From Choristoneura fumiferana (taxonomy: Eukaryota; Arthropoda; Insecta; Lepidoptera; Tortricidae): a stretch of 64,000 nt of DNA. Where the stretch lies: NCBI RefSeq assembly GCF_025370935.1, contig NC_133486.1:10008133-10072132 (forward strand), read 5' to 3'. Position 1 is the stretch's first letter. Each line of letters starts with the position of its first letter. The notes under the pieces were generated by a model. That model did no database searches. It had not been told where the DNA came from and was given only the letters and a program-made list of their open reading frames with translations. Below, piece after piece: positions 1-13,120 of this stretch. A program made the translations under genes and the position numbers.

Positions 1-3000
1 ATTAGTAGGTACTTCTTCCATCTTAATTTTTCAAAAGCCACCATTAAAATTTATTTCTCATCAACAAATTGATGTTAAAATGTAATCCAGCAAATTGTAA
101 CAAAGCTGTTAGGTTATTGCGATCCGAATTCAGAATTGTTGGACGTTATTAATCGCCTTGATAAGTTAAAAGTGTCCGCCGATTGAGAACTTTTCATTTG
201 GCTGGCGACGGGCTAAAGAGACGAGCGTTACGGCACCAAATGTAAGCGACGCGCGGTTTATGTCTTACTTTAAAACCTAAAATTAGTCCAAAGTAGCCTT
301 ATTTAAGCCTTACTCTTCACAATATAACCGCCGTCCAAGATATATCTGGACTTGTTCGTTTTGATTGTAGTTTTTGTCGAATGGTTCATTGTTTGAGCAT
401 TTATTTTATTTGATTTACGTGGCCACATTTTTGTTGACATGTTACTCGTAGAAGATTCTCGTTAAGTTTCCAGGTTATCTGGTAGAAGTTCAGAGCGTCT
501 AAAAATAATATACAATGTCATCAAATTCTACAGCCCATTCATTCAAAGCGTGACCACGAAAATAGAGGTGGTTGAAGCGCTCGAATAATACATATGAATA
601 TGAATGAAGTGAACTTTGGACATTTCTAACCAGTAGGACCAATAGTCAGTCCCATTTTATCACGATACAAACATGGTTAATGTGTTACCTGAGTACCTGA
701 CCCTTCATGCTAGCAGATTATCTTTAGTTAAAAGCTTGCTTTTTTGATAGACACCGTGTGATCTGATCACCCCTTTTACTTTTAAACTCTGTTTACTATG
801 GCGACTAAGTTTAAAGAGCAGTTTTTAGGTAATACAAGGGTTGGGTTTGCTCTCAAGCCCAACCCGGAGGATATAATCTGCATAAATTATCCACGTCGCC
901 GCACGGCTGAACCTTCTCCGCTTTCGCTCCACCCGTGGCCAGGAACCGCTAATTCACCCGCCTCTTAGTACTCGTATTTATTTAATAACAAATTTTTCTT
1001 TATCTTTTGACTTATAATTTGGAGTCAACCGCCACTCTGTCAAAAGTTTATTTGCAGATTAGCCGGGATAAGAGTCTGCATTGAGACGTCAATTTTGTAT
1101 TTGATTTAGTTGATAATTAGTATGCTTTGATATAATTATCTTTTAAAATTGATTGCGGGAAGTGTTGCAAAGCTACGTTGTGCACTGTTAAGTACATTGT
1201 TGTTCTGGATTATTTTTAAGCTGCATTCTTACTCTAAAAGGTGAATAGAAGAGTAACTTATAGCGCTGGCAAAATCAACGGTGCCGGTTTACCCCCTTTA
1301 GCCCCGAGGGTATTTTCTCATCCGCCAACTAAATTCTCGCTCCCCCCACCAGACGTTTCATCCAATTTTACACTAAATCTGTTTCACTGAAAGTAACATA
1401 TTGAAATTTGATGCGTTATTCCTGTCCACCATTACTCTTTAACGCGGTTTTCCACTTTAAATGGCTTACATTTTCATTTCAACGAATGTGTATTTCTCAC
1501 GTAAACGTGCAGGTGTTTAAAAGTGTAATAAAAAGTAACGATATTTCAATAAACAAAAAGTGCTGAGCGCGGTTTGAAAATCGAAATAGTTGGCGCTCCC
1601 CGCCGGGAATAGGGAAGTTAGAGAAAAGTGGGATTTCTACTGACACGATTCCTTCCTTTTTGCTACGATCGGCGAGACGGAGCGACGGAAATTGAGGTAT
1701 CTATCTGTCTGCTATCTAAACACAGAATCGGCCGGCAATCTCATCATTTTAATACTTTGATTTCTCTTTTTTTAGTATTCCCCTTTCCCGCCCTTTAAAA
1801 CTGGCATGTCAGAGCTTTTATGGGTTTTTACTTGAATGTGCGGTTATGTTTCCGACAGTTTGTTGGTTTAGCTAATGCGAGCTATTTCAAACTTGGGCCG
1901 TGGAACGCTGCTTGATTATATAAACTTCCTTTTTGTATAAGCTATTTGAATAAACTATAAAAGTAACATCTGCTTAATGATACGTATGTTTGTTGATGCT
2001 GGTAAATACTCAGTCGTTATTTTATTCAAGCAGCTTTTACTATACGAAACTGCACAAAATCCCCGACGGTGAACTGAAAATCTTCGCTAAGTTGCAAAAG
2101 ACGAGCTCAGGATCCCTGAGATGTGGTAACGAGACAGCTCTAAAGCGCCTCTCGACAATTTCCCAACGCGTTTTTAAAATCGGACACAGTAATAATTTTA
2201 CAATCTCATAAATTCATTGCCACCAATTTCAACATAGAACTCGTTTACACGTACCTACAGCAATGGAACACTATTTCCGTCGCGTCACAGTTGAATCGCA
2301 TCTCAATATGCCAATTTAATCGCGTAGCGCCATCTATCGACCCCCACGCTTACTACTAAAGGGTGGCCTCTGCTCTGCCTGATGCACTCCCAACCCACCC
2401 CTCACGGGGCTGCCACCCCGTACTACGTACTACGCGAACGTAGATGCGTCTATTTCGAGATGCCAGTTTACTACCGATAGCTCTACAACTCGAGTATTGA
2501 TGTTCCCTGCACCGATTTAGTCTACTGACAAACGTTCAAGGCGAATATGCATATTAAATCAATGTTATTGCCCTTTTCTCAGCACGCGGCGTCTAAGCAT
2601 TGTTTGTTTACTTTCCCGTAAAAGTATAATTATGTTTTCCGGGTCCCGAAAATTCCTATTGTCTTTGTCGTTGTTTATATTTTGCTTCAAAAGTATTTAT
2701 TCATTACACAAACATTGGGACGCTCTAGTTCGCAATTGGAAATAATGAGCGGCCGGTAGATGGCGGTTATTGCGCATTTTTCGTCAAATCCCGGGAACAA
2801 AGGAAAGGGGACGCCGAGTGGGAGATCGTTTCCTTGCGAGGTTCGTGACACACCGGGAGTACAAGGCAATTCTTTCTTCCAATATTCTATCTTCTTTTTA
2901 AATTCGTGTTTTAATAAATTTATTATTCTTAAACACGCAATTTAAAATTTTGATTAAATTCACGCCTGTGAAATTAGTTATGTATAGGACCGCACTTTTT

Positions 3001-3181
3001 TAATACTGTTTCTCATTTTTATCGTAAATACCTCAAAGTGATTTATCCTTCTCAGAGAAAGAATGTTTTATTGTGAAAAATTCGATCTTGCAGTCATTGT
3101 TCCCATCGGTCACCTGAATCTACTAAAACATAGTCTGAATTGGGTTATTATCATTTCCTCCAAAAAAGCAAATTAACAATT

Positions 3182-3512
3182 GGTCTAAGTAGCAAGTGGT
3201 CTAAGAAGCAACTGGTCTAAGTAGCAACTTGTCTAATTATTAAGTGGACTAAAATTCTTTGACTCAAAGTCGACGGAGCTCCGCGAATCGCGGAGCTTCT
3301 ATTCCGCGTGGCTGAGGCGTTTCACGCCTTGCCGCAACTCTAACATTACCTATGTTTTTCATGTTTTCGGCAAAAACAGGTTAGGACCATTTGCTTTTTA
3401 GACCACTTGCTACATAGACTAGTGGCTTCTTAGACCGCTTGCTACTTAGACCAGCTGCTTTTTAGACCAGTTGCTACTTAGACCAGCTGCTACTTAGATC
3501 AGCTGCTTTTTT
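3182..3512. repeat. Inverted arrays of a 16-bp repeat around a palindrome
   Basis: The left arm (about 3182-3254) repeats GGTCTAAGTAGCAACT four to five times with drift. The right arm (about 3387-3512) carries its reverse complement AGTTGCTACTTAGACC about seven times. Between them lies a perfect GC-rich palindrome, GCTCCGCGA-A-TCGCGGAGC (3278-3296). This looks like a non-autonomous mobile element with subterminal repeats. I cannot name the family. Confidence 0.7.
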
Positions 3513-3765
3513 AAACAAAATGATACTAACCCATTACCAAAAAAAATTAGACACCAATTGAACATGTGTTTAATATATATAATTTAAGATGTCTAAGCTG
3601 TGTTTAAGCTTGCCAAAAGTGTCGTGTAGCTCCGTCCTTATGTTTTACTTTTATAGGTAGGCGAGCCGGTGATAAAACGCGCACCTACAATACCCTACGT
3701 CTTGTGTATCGCGATGTGGGTGGGGTGGCCAACTATTGGTTTACGATTATGGATTATTATACCGG

Positions 3766-4109
3766 GTGGGCCCTGTAACAGGAGCAAAAAATTATAACAG
3801 AGGTTCTGCTAATCAAATGGAACTAATTAAGTTCTGCAACTTTCAAAAATTAAGTAATTTTATCATTATTTTATTCCAAACAAATTAAATAGTATTTTAT
3901 TTTCAATGTACGGCATCCAATAGCCTTAAATGACATCGTCTGTCACGTAACATAATGATGGATTTCACAATACATTGCTTGTCCATTTAAACTTTAAGCT
4001 ATAATAAAAATCATAATACAAGTTATTTTCGAAAGTTGTAGAACTAAATTAGCTCAAGATTAATAGTTGAAGCTGTGGTTTAATTTTTTGCTCCTCTTAC
4101 AGGGCCCAC
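3766..4109. mobile_element. MITE with about 29-bp terminal inverted repeats
   Basis: The left end GTGGGCCCTGTAACAGGAGC, followed by AAAAAATTA, is matched by its reverse complement at 4081-4109 with few mismatches. The 344-bp interior is AT-rich, lacks an open frame and has further inverted symmetry. This is a non-autonomous DNA transposon whose superfamily I cannot assign, because no clear target duplication is visible. Confidence 0.8.
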
Positions 4110-4485
4110 TTTGTATATGTAAATCGACTTTAACAAATTTTGTTTCTCGTTGCAAAAAGAATGTTATGTGAGAATAGCGGCAGGAGTAATTTTGTATATG
4201 TTATTTATTTTTTGGATTTGCTAGTAGTTTTATAACAATGAAAAATCAAAGATTCGAACTCAATGATCTTTAAAAGTACGTGACTGACCTGTGTATCTAT
4301 TTTAATAATTATCTCTGTGTCTCACGGTAGTTTTAAAATTCAAACAATAAAATGCAATTAACATATGTAAATTAAATTATTTTGGGTAAATACTGTCTTT
4401 GTTAGTTAATTGTTAGTACCAAACTTCATATTACATAGTAGTATAAAAAAACATGCAACTTACAATAAAAAAAAAGTATACTTAC

Positions 4486-4740
4486 CTCCCGATAAGGCGA
4501 TAATCTTGAGGTCGCGCGTAGTAGGGGTGCTGTGAACAGGATGCGGGGTGTATTAAAATGCAGCGCACGCGTCGCCTCGCCCGCCGCTCGCGCCGCACGC
4601 CGCGCGCGAATGTTCGCGCGAACGACCGATTCGCGCGGATGACTCTCTTTTACGGCGAAGATTTCAACTTTTGATTCGTGTCGAATGACGATGAGCTCTT
4701 GAATTACAATGTTGATGAAATAACTTTCTGTACTTACACT
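4486..4740 (-). other. Candidate GC-rich first exon, minus strand
   Basis: A GC- and CpG-rich block (about 4490-4640) stands out from very AT-rich surroundings. Read on the minus strand it ends in GGGAG|GTAAGTAT, a near-perfect 5' splice site, with the exon's last base at 4486. A frame is open through it, but the arginine/alanine-rich translation resembles no family I know. It could be a non-coding first exon of a gene lying to the left, or a GC-rich repeat. There is no acceptor or promoter evidence. Confidence 0.3.
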
Positions 4741-7700
4741 TACAGAAATAAAGACGTCCGCTCCTTGGGCTTTTTTAGTTTTGATGCTTAAAGATTGTGG
4801 CTGGGTTATACTGGTAAGTTGCATAATTTTATACATATGCATGAGTATATATTAGTTAGGATAAATCTATAAACGTTTTTTTAGGGAAATACAAACCACA
4901 ATTACCAATTTGATTTAAAAAATAATTTTACTGCTGGTATTTAGTGATTGAATTAATGTTTATCCTTGAATTACGGAATAACAATATTGTAAGTCATCTC
5001 ATATACAATGTATGCACATTGCAATATAAGTGCAATCTCTCCAAGCCCCAATATGAAAGAAGAGTCGTTCCACAAGGCCGCCTATCAACCTCACCACGAA
5101 TGGCAGAAAAGTCCCAAGTACTCTTTTATGTAAACAGAATAAGACTCTGTCCCTTCCGCTTTAACATGTGATTTCGCTAACAAGAATGTCATCCTACAAT
5201 CGGAAAATGAAAATGTTTTAAATTGTGATGAAAATTGAACTCTACGTTATTGTTTTGTGGTTCCATATCCTGTTTAAGAAGTGTAAGCTTTAGCGGGAAA
5301 TGCTTTACATCAATATCGGAAGTAATGGCAACTGAAAGGCTGAAAGCATCAGAGTTGAACTAGTTTTTTTATTAGCTACCAAGTTTGACGCTCCCCGGCT
5401 TTTCGTAGTTTTTTTTTGACGTGGGTTTAGTGGCTTTCATCGCGGCTATAAAAGACTGCCTTTAACTTTAGCTCAGATAAAACAATCTGTTACTATTTTA
5501 TTATTTATTTGGTGTTTTCTCTAATTAAAAAGTACTTCTCTTGTGCATAAGACGTTTGTAAAAATTAAACCATTACAATACTTCTAAGATTGCGGTGGTA
5601 AACTGGATTTATAAATCAGAGCCGTGTAATAAGGAAAGTCCATCGGGATAGGAACAAAATCTTGTTTACTGATGTTCGAGTGATTTATTGCCCGATCCGA
5701 AGGTTGTGGGCCGCTGTCTCCATTTTTCTAACCGCTTTGTTTTAGTTTTTAACCTTAATCTAAGTCAAATAGGTCGTTTTGCGAGCTAAGTTCGGACACT
5801 TCTGTGTACAATTTGTAAATGAGATTAATGTAACAGGGGTAACAGTTTGTTTAAAGGTACCAAGGTTTAAAATAAAATTAATACAGTATCCAGACAGATG
5901 AGGTGCTACAAACGAAATATATCTCTTTAAAATTATAGAATTAGGTACTGCGTCTTTTACAGCCAGTTCAAGTACAATCACTATAGGCATTATTTCATAG
6001 TAGTTGATGTCCGCAACTTTGTCTGCGTTCCACTAAAATTTTTCATTTTCCTGGAATTAAATATAGCCTTAGTTACTCGCTAATATTATGTCTTAATAGG
6101 TTAAAGCATTTCTGAAATCGGTTAAGCCAGTTTTTGAGTTTATCATTACAAACAAAAATAATTAAATCATCCCTTTTTATAATATTAGACAAAGCTACTG
6201 ACCCAATTCTATGCTTAGCATAAATCTTATACTCGTAGTAAAACGTGTTCTTGAATTAACATCTCTGAGTAGCAACATTCTAACCTCTCAGTACAAGCTG
6301 TATGCATATCGATTAACGCCGGTACCCCGTTTCTCACGCCGTGCCCCCTAGTTCTAATAAATTATGTTTCAATTCTACCAAGTTTCTATTGACCTTGTCA
6401 TCCCCTCGTGGATAAGGGGCGCAAGGTGGATTTTGCATAGCCTCAATTAGCTTAGTTAAGGATAGGTTCTGTTTTTCAACGGTTCAAAACTCATCGATTT
6501 TTATAAACCTATTTTCGTTTAAAGAAATATTTTGTATTGTTATGGTAAAATGGAGCACCAATCAATCATACATAAGTGAAGGTGAAGTAGCAACGTGCGT
6601 GAGGGATATTATAGATAGATTGGTCAAAAAAAAAGGAAAGAATTTTGCTAAATCGAATTTTGAGTATAGCTAATCATTGAAATAGTAATCACAGAAATAT
6701 CAGTATCGATCAACCTCACACATGCACAATATAAAGTTATAAACAAACAATTTGAATCTTCCGTAAACGTGTTACACATTAGGCTATCGAGGGGTGCCAC
6801 TTTAAACGGCCAAAACAAAAACATAACAAACCAATCGATCTCTTTGTGTTCTAACTTACTACCGCACTTAGCAGGGTTATAAATGTTACAATGCAAGGGC
6901 GGAATAGCCAGCGACAGTGTGGTAAGTTAGAAATGCAAGTTGTATACAAGAGCGATGGCAGCAACGAGCTACCCGTTTAATTTTGTAGTATGATATTACA
7001 TTTTGGGGTGGCGATTTGTTGCTACGCTGGCTTTAGACTGGGCCCCCTTATTTCACAGAGGGACCGTTGATTATAACGTGGATAATATAAAAATTACCTT
7101 TAATTAAAGGTTTTGCAACTCTGGTGTTTTAATAACTTGAACACTTGTGTCAAAGGGCAAGTGCTGAAATGGTTAATCGTCTTAAGTTAATATTTATAAC
7201 ATTATGAAATACTTATAAGTTATTCTTATCTTAAAACGTTGTGTAATGTAAAGTTTAATACGAGTTCAAATGGAAGTCGTACATATGGTTATTTATGTTG
7301 ATAACGCGCTTTTATCACCCAAGAGTAACTCTTAAATCGTAATCGGAGTTCATGAAATTTAAGTAGTAATTAACGACCAAGTTTAATTACCTCCAGCACT
7401 AGGCTTATTTATATTTACGATAGTCGAATACTAAATAGTCCTGGTTATAGTGACGATAACGTCTAGCAAAGTGGTTAAATGCACGTTAAACTGTTCTAAC
7501 TTCCTGTAGAATCAACGCCTCTGTATGTTTATGTTCACCTTTTATTTACCCCTTGTCAAATCTTTATACTTAATTTTTAAGTGAAGTATTAAGCTTAATA
7601 ATAAACATAATTAGATTTAGATAGTTACGTGCTTTGGTCCAAATGATAAGCAAGAAAATGCGTTTTCATATTCATTACAGTTTTTACTATTCAAAGATTA

Positions 7701-8329
7701 GTACTAGAAATGTGTACAGTATTTAATTAATAAAGTCTAATTGGTTTCCAACTAGCCAGAGCGAGCGAACTCGTATCCCATCTGAACTTGTTGAAAATAT
7801 CCTCCGTAACACCTTATTTACTCCTCTTAGTTTCCTGCATCTACAACTCTGCTTCGGCTTACTTAACTAGTGCTAAAGTAGGTACATTAGCTTACACTTA
7901 TACTTGATTAGCTTATACTTATTAGTTCAAATAATACGTTTGGGTGGGTGTTTGTATTTGATCATACTTATTTTTCCCGTTGATGTTCGATTTTAAAAGG
8001 AGACTTCTGAGTTGCGTCTTGATTAATGCATACGAATATGACTGATATATTATCTATAATATATTATATTACATTGATATTATCTTATAATAATACTTGA
8101 TTAATAATCATTTGATGATGGGCAAGCGTCCTGCAGAGTACCATCAGCCAAATATGTGGTCTACCACCCTAAAGTTGATAATCGTTTGCATGTCATAAAA
8201 CAAATTATTGTATTAACCAAAAGACGTGTCTGTCAACTTGAAAGTTCGACTTTAGCGACATATTCATTTGATTGGAACTTCTTTAGAAAATGTTTAAAAA
8301 TTGATAGAAGGTGAACTTATTTGGCTGTT

Positions 8330-8468
8330 GGTACAGTCACCAGCATTAATATCTGCCACAGCGGAGCGTGCAAAAATATCTGACACGTCCTTCCGGCCCT
8401 GGAAATAGAGTCGTATCGGATATTTATACACGCTTGTTGTGTCAGATATTGGTGCTGGTGACTGTACC
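8330..8468. mobile_element. Short MITE with perfect 16-bp inverted ends
   Basis: GGTACAGTCACCAGCA at 8330 is mirrored by TGCTGGTGACTGTACC ending at 8468. Weaker pairing continues inward (AATATCTG near the left end, CAGATATT near the right end). The whole 139 bp can fold on itself and has no coding capacity. Confidence 0.85.
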
Positions 8469-9109
8469 TATTCAGTCATCGTACTGTGATCGAGATTAAT
8501 TAGTTACTTACCTATATCATGAGTGTTCCAACTTTTGTTAAAAAAGAAAATTCATAGTTATGTATTTTTAATTGAAGCTTTTTATTAACCGTACTTTTTG
8601 TAGACTATAGTTGCATTGTCATCCAAACTAGATATCCCTAGCAATTCTCTTAAAACTTAATAGTTTGTTACTTTGGCTGTAAGTGTAATTGTCGATCGTC
8701 GAGTCTATTAATGAGCTTACAATTTATCAAATGAGATGTGAAACTATTTACCAGGGTTGTTTGGTGAAACCCAATAACTCGCTCTGATAATTTGTAAAAA
8801 ATCTATTTTAAACTTTTACATAGGATGTTCTTAAGAAAACAGTCAATTATTTTGACTTATCGGATTTGACCATGCAACCCTCGTTTTAAGAGTTCGGTTT
8901 TTGTCTGCTTCCGAATACTGAAAAAAAAAAAAACGGTTTGTCACTCTTCAATATTTTTTTAACAGACTTGCCGTGGAAAAATCGGCGCTGCGATTCCTCC
9001 ATGTATGCAATGACTTTTGAAACCCAGAATTCACGTTGAATAATCGTTATAAAAAATTCGTGGACGGAACGGCTATTGTTTCGGTATTTAGCTTTCCATT
9101 CCTCGAATA

Positions 9110-9345
9110 TATATCGGCACTAGCTTTTGCCCGCAACTTCCATCTGCGAAGAATTGATTTATCGCTGTCCCATGGAAACTATGCATTTTCCCGGATAAAA
9201 CTATCCAATGTCCTTCCTAGGGTTTCAAACTATTGCATACCTTTCAACTAAATCAGTTCAAAGGCTTAAGCGTGAAGAGGTACCAGATAGACAGACAGAG
9301 TTTAATTTTGAGCTTATTATAATATTAGTAAGGATAAGTATGAGT
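9110..9345 (+). mobile_element. Degenerate LINE 3' end (TAGCTTTTGCCCGC family)
   Basis: The block starts with ACTAGCTTTTGCCCGC and ends with a GACAGACAGA stretch and a TATAATATTAGTA-like tail. The same framework recurs at 40682-40890 and, in part, at 10560-10620 and 22190-22262. The shared ends and high divergence indicate old, 5'-truncated non-LTR retrotransposon copies. The clade is not assigned. Confidence 0.65.
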
Positions 9346-10377
9346 GCACTTAAAAGTTCATGGCCATTTAATAACATGGAAAAGTCTACGTTTCTAACGA
9401 TTAAAAATAGATTCAACCAGTTAACTGAAAGTCACTGATGGTGTTCGGTCGTTTCCCTCTTCAGCCCCGGTGGCGGGCGCTTCCATACTTTGTGAAATTC
9501 ACACAATTAATTCGATCCTGCGCCGAAACGTGTTTACGGTGGAAAAGTTCGCGGCTCCGTGTAAACAGAGGCCCTAGGAATTAGTTCTAACTATGCCGTG
9601 GAAAGAAGGTTCCAGAAACCGTGGGTGGCTGGAACAATCGATACACAGCGTCACACAATTTTGCCCTCTACATACAAAATTACCTATTACTGCATACATT
9701 TGAGGGCCAGATTTTTTGCTGCTCAATATTATTAAGTACGTGAGCTTTTTTTTATGCAGAGTAGACTTGCATTTTACAACCATCACACCTTAGTAAATGC
9801 CCTTACACTTGATTTGTAAACGGCCAGATTGTAGCATTCAGGGACACAGACGCAGGCAGGGAATCCTGTTCTTGAGCAGTGAGAGTAATCTAGGATGAAC
9901 TTAAAACATTTGGTATAAATTTTAGAAATACATAAAAACACAATTTACCTACACTCCCAAATAAATTGGGGCATCGCTGTGTAGAGGCATACTTTAATAT
10001 TCTATTCGGGTCTATATATTCCATTTAGACCGTACTTATTCAGTTACAAAGGCTTTTTAAATCTATTTAATCTTCGATGCCAACTTGTTTACCAAATTCA
10101 CCCTAAGACTCTTCGGGCGCGCAATATTTTATTCGCTTTTAAAATTAAACTAGGTATAAATTTGTAATAAGTTTTTAACGATTCACCGTTATTAACACTA
10201 AAATTTCACTAAATATATCTGTTACGGGATAGAGACCGTGGCTAATTTTAATGTAATGAGCTTTACTTGACAAAGACAAGATAAGTCAGAAGTTTAAACT
10301 ATTATAGTTATAGAACAATCTTAACACACTGTAGTGGTTACTTTAACACCACTTAATAAAGTAAACAAATAATAATA

Positions 10378-10494
10378 GCATCATCCTGATGGTAAGCGCA
10401 GCACCGGCCAACCTTATACCTCAAGTGCCAGTGATTTCACCGGCTGTCTTACTCTCCACGCCGAAACACAACAGCGCAAGCACTGCTGCTTAAA
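10378..10494 (-). mobile_element. LINE 3'-end fragment
   Basis: Its reverse complement matches the 52050-52341 copy over the segment with AGCAGCAGTGCTTGC, GTGTTTCGGCGTGGAGAG and TAAGACAGCCGG. It is one of three copies of this family in the window, the third being 16009-16113. It has no coding capacity. Confidence 0.7.
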
Positions 10495-10559
10495 ATACTG
10501 TAATTAATGATTTTAATGAATTTACTGACTTTTTAACTTACAATGCCAATTTATTTTAT

Positions 10560-10620
10560 AGTAGCTTACGCCCGCGGCTTCGCCCTCGTCTAGAACTCGC
10601 TGTGTCGAGAGAATTTAATA
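10560..10620 (+). mobile_element. Short LINE 3'-end fragment
   Basis: TAGCTTACGCCCGCGGCTTC is followed by a diverged CTCGTCTAGAACTCG. This is the 5' side of the same TAGCTTTTGCCCGC repeat seen at 40682. Only about 60 bp are recognisable. Confidence 0.5.
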
Positions 10621-12171
10621 AAAAAATCTTGCTTATTCCTTGTCTGCAACATAAAGGGCATTTCTTGGTCTAAACTTTGGGCTAGGCGTTTATGACTTGA
10701 CAAGTCAGTTAGTCTGCATGTCTGAACTCTTCTTTTTGCATATTAATATTGTATGTTACTGATGACGCTGATTGATATTGTCTTGAGATATTTACTGAAA
10801 TTTAGTACTTCATAAGATTTGTAAAAACAATGTCTACAGACTTATTACGAGTATGCTTATAACTAGAAATGAAATCGGAAAACAACCAACAAATTTTTCA
10901 AAACTGTTTATATCGCTGCTATGACTAAACTTGGTCCTTAACTACGAGTTAAACACATATTCGTGTTCTTTTCTTACCTACTGATCCCTTGAACAACTTT
11001 GCATTGAAAAATATGGTGTATCTATGTATTAACTAAAAACTTGTATTATTTCACAGTTCGACACACGCGATAAAAGCACGGTTTAATAGAGTCTTAAATT
11101 CAATCAGACATATTTTTATTTTGTTTGGTTGCCGAAATGAATCATGATATTTCAAATCATGCCGCTAACTGAGAACCTCACAGGTTCATTGTAATTTATT
11201 CAGAGGTAAATCCAAGAATTCCTTCTGGTGATGCATGAGCATCAGTAAATAGGCCGAACAAATATTAGTTTATTTGTAACGAGTTCGCTGAAATCTATAT
11301 AGCTATACTATAACTAGCTTAACAGGTCGGTTTTCATCTGTCGCGTCTCTTTCCTGCCGGGCTGGTTAGAATAGGACACATACAGCATCGAAATAAATCA
11401 ACACCCCTTGGTGTTAGCCGTGCAGGAGATGTAGTGGATTTCCACGAACTCGAACCTATTTGATATTGGGGCCCTTTTCACTTAGCAAGATTGGAAATCT
11501 ACCAAATTAAATGTATACATTCATATCTTGGCTACCGTTCGTGTTAATCACTATCTCAGCATGAAGATGCTATATGTTTTAAATAAAAAAAAAACATTGA
11601 AATTGACGTTACGTTGCGTTACGTGTAATAGTCCTTTGACATTCTTTCATTGATCAGTTTTTGTTTAGTGTTTTAAAGTTAGTTTAGTTAGTTATTGTGT
11701 AATTAGTCGATTAAGGTGCAGTTTCAGTTTAGGTAGGTAATATTAAGAAAATTACTTACTTTGAGTTTATATTCGATTGGTTTTTTTGGAGTTTTTTTGT
11801 ATTTTTTATTCTTTTTCTGGTTTTTCTGTGCATCCATGTCTCAGTTTGTATTTTCGATATGTTTATATTCGTAAAGCGTAAAAGGTGTGTCCACATACTC
11901 TCGGCTGGTAATACAAGTGTGGCATGAGCATATATATAGGACCGTACACATAGCTTATTGTGTTTACTCGCGCTTTACAATAACAATGTTACATTATAAT
12001 TGAAAACACTGTAAGAAACCGGTATAGTTAGGTACTTAGTTTGTATTATGTTACCTTGACACATGGCAGAACGCGTCTGTAATAAATATTGTTGTGACTG
12101 CGGAAACAAATACAACATATATATAATAAAATTATAAATATATGTATAAACGAACTATTCTTGTACATTTA

Positions 12172-12257
12172 TTTTTAACCCCCGACGCAAAAAGAGGGGT
12201 GTTATAAGTTTGCCCGCAATGTGTGTGTGTGTGTGTGTGTGTGTGCGTGCGTGCGTG

Positions 12258-12303
<46 letters not shown>

Positions 12304-12470
12304 TGTCTGTCTGTCTGTGCGCCTGTCTGTGGCACCGTAGCTCTTAAAAGGGCGGTTTTTTTTAAATTTGAAATCAGGTTTTCTAGCGATGGTTCATAGA
12401 CATGTTTCATCAAAATCGGTTCAGCCGTTTTTGAGATATTGAAGTTTGAAGTGATTTTAGAATACTTTTA
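12172..12470 (+). repeat. Dispersed repeat with internal GT microsatellite
   Basis: The block runs from TTTTAACCCCCGACGC through GTGGCACCGTAGCTCTTAA to TCAGCCGTTTTTGAGATATT. An inverted copy lies at 50649-50869. Here the space between the two conserved ends has expanded into a long GT/TGTC microsatellite. It is a non-coding interspersed family that I cannot classify. Confidence 0.75.
12222..12320. repeat. (GT)n / (TGTC)n microsatellite
   Basis: This is an almost pure GT dinucleotide run with a few GC interruptions, followed by CTGT tetranucleotide repeats. Its minus-strand translation into alternating His and Thr is an artefact. Confidence 0.95.
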
Positions 12471-12839
12471 GAAGTTTATTCAGTTCGCAAGGTACTTTTA
12501 ATATTAAAGCTTGAAGCTTGAATTGTTATCTTCTGGCGAATCCAGGCCAGAGTTTTTTTTTGTTTGATCTGTGCAATGACCAGTATCATTATCACTTTAA
12601 TTAAGTATCAAATAATAAACTTAACAATATTTTTCCAAAAATAAAATTAAATTTGAATCTGTGCGATAAATAATAGTAATAGTGAATAGTTTAGTGAATC
12701 CGATTTTAGGTGACAGCTGCTTATCAGCTAACGCGCGTGTACGTTTACGTTTTTAATTTAAAAAAAAACCTATAGTTAATAATAGTTATCTAGTTAGAAT
12801 AATTCCTAATCAGACCCGTCCTCGCTATGCTAGCGGTAC

Positions 12840-13120
12840 ACGATGCACCGAGTCTCGCAACGCGACGCACGGTCAGTTCAACCGCGCCGTCCGCCGCGAC
12901 GCGACGTCACCGTCGCTCCGACACGCCGGCATAACAGAACTGCCCACGTGCACAACAAAAACAATAACAAACACTTTTTTAGAACGTTCTCGAGAATCTC
13001 GAGTTATATTACAGCCAGTGACATACGTATGCTGTTGCGACAGTGTTTTGTTTTTACACGGCGCGTCCGGCCGTCTCGCCGAAATCGATGCAATGCGAAC
13101 ACTTTGATGCGTGCATAATC
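12840..13120. other. CpG-rich block, possible upstream promoter or exon
   Basis: The block is markedly richer in CG dinucleotides than its flanks, including CGCAACGCGACGCACGG and CCGCCGCGACGCGACGTCAC. A TCAGT initiator-like motif lies at 12873. A 91-codon frame is open, but the basic, low-complexity translation matches nothing I recognise. It could be a 5' untranslated exon or control region of lilli, lying about 0.9 kb upstream of the better-supported promoter at 13764. Confidence 0.35.

Noticed and set aside
12132..12413. 93-codon minus-strand frame rich in His-Thr
   Set aside because: It is the translation of a GT/CA microsatellite inside a dispersed repeat.
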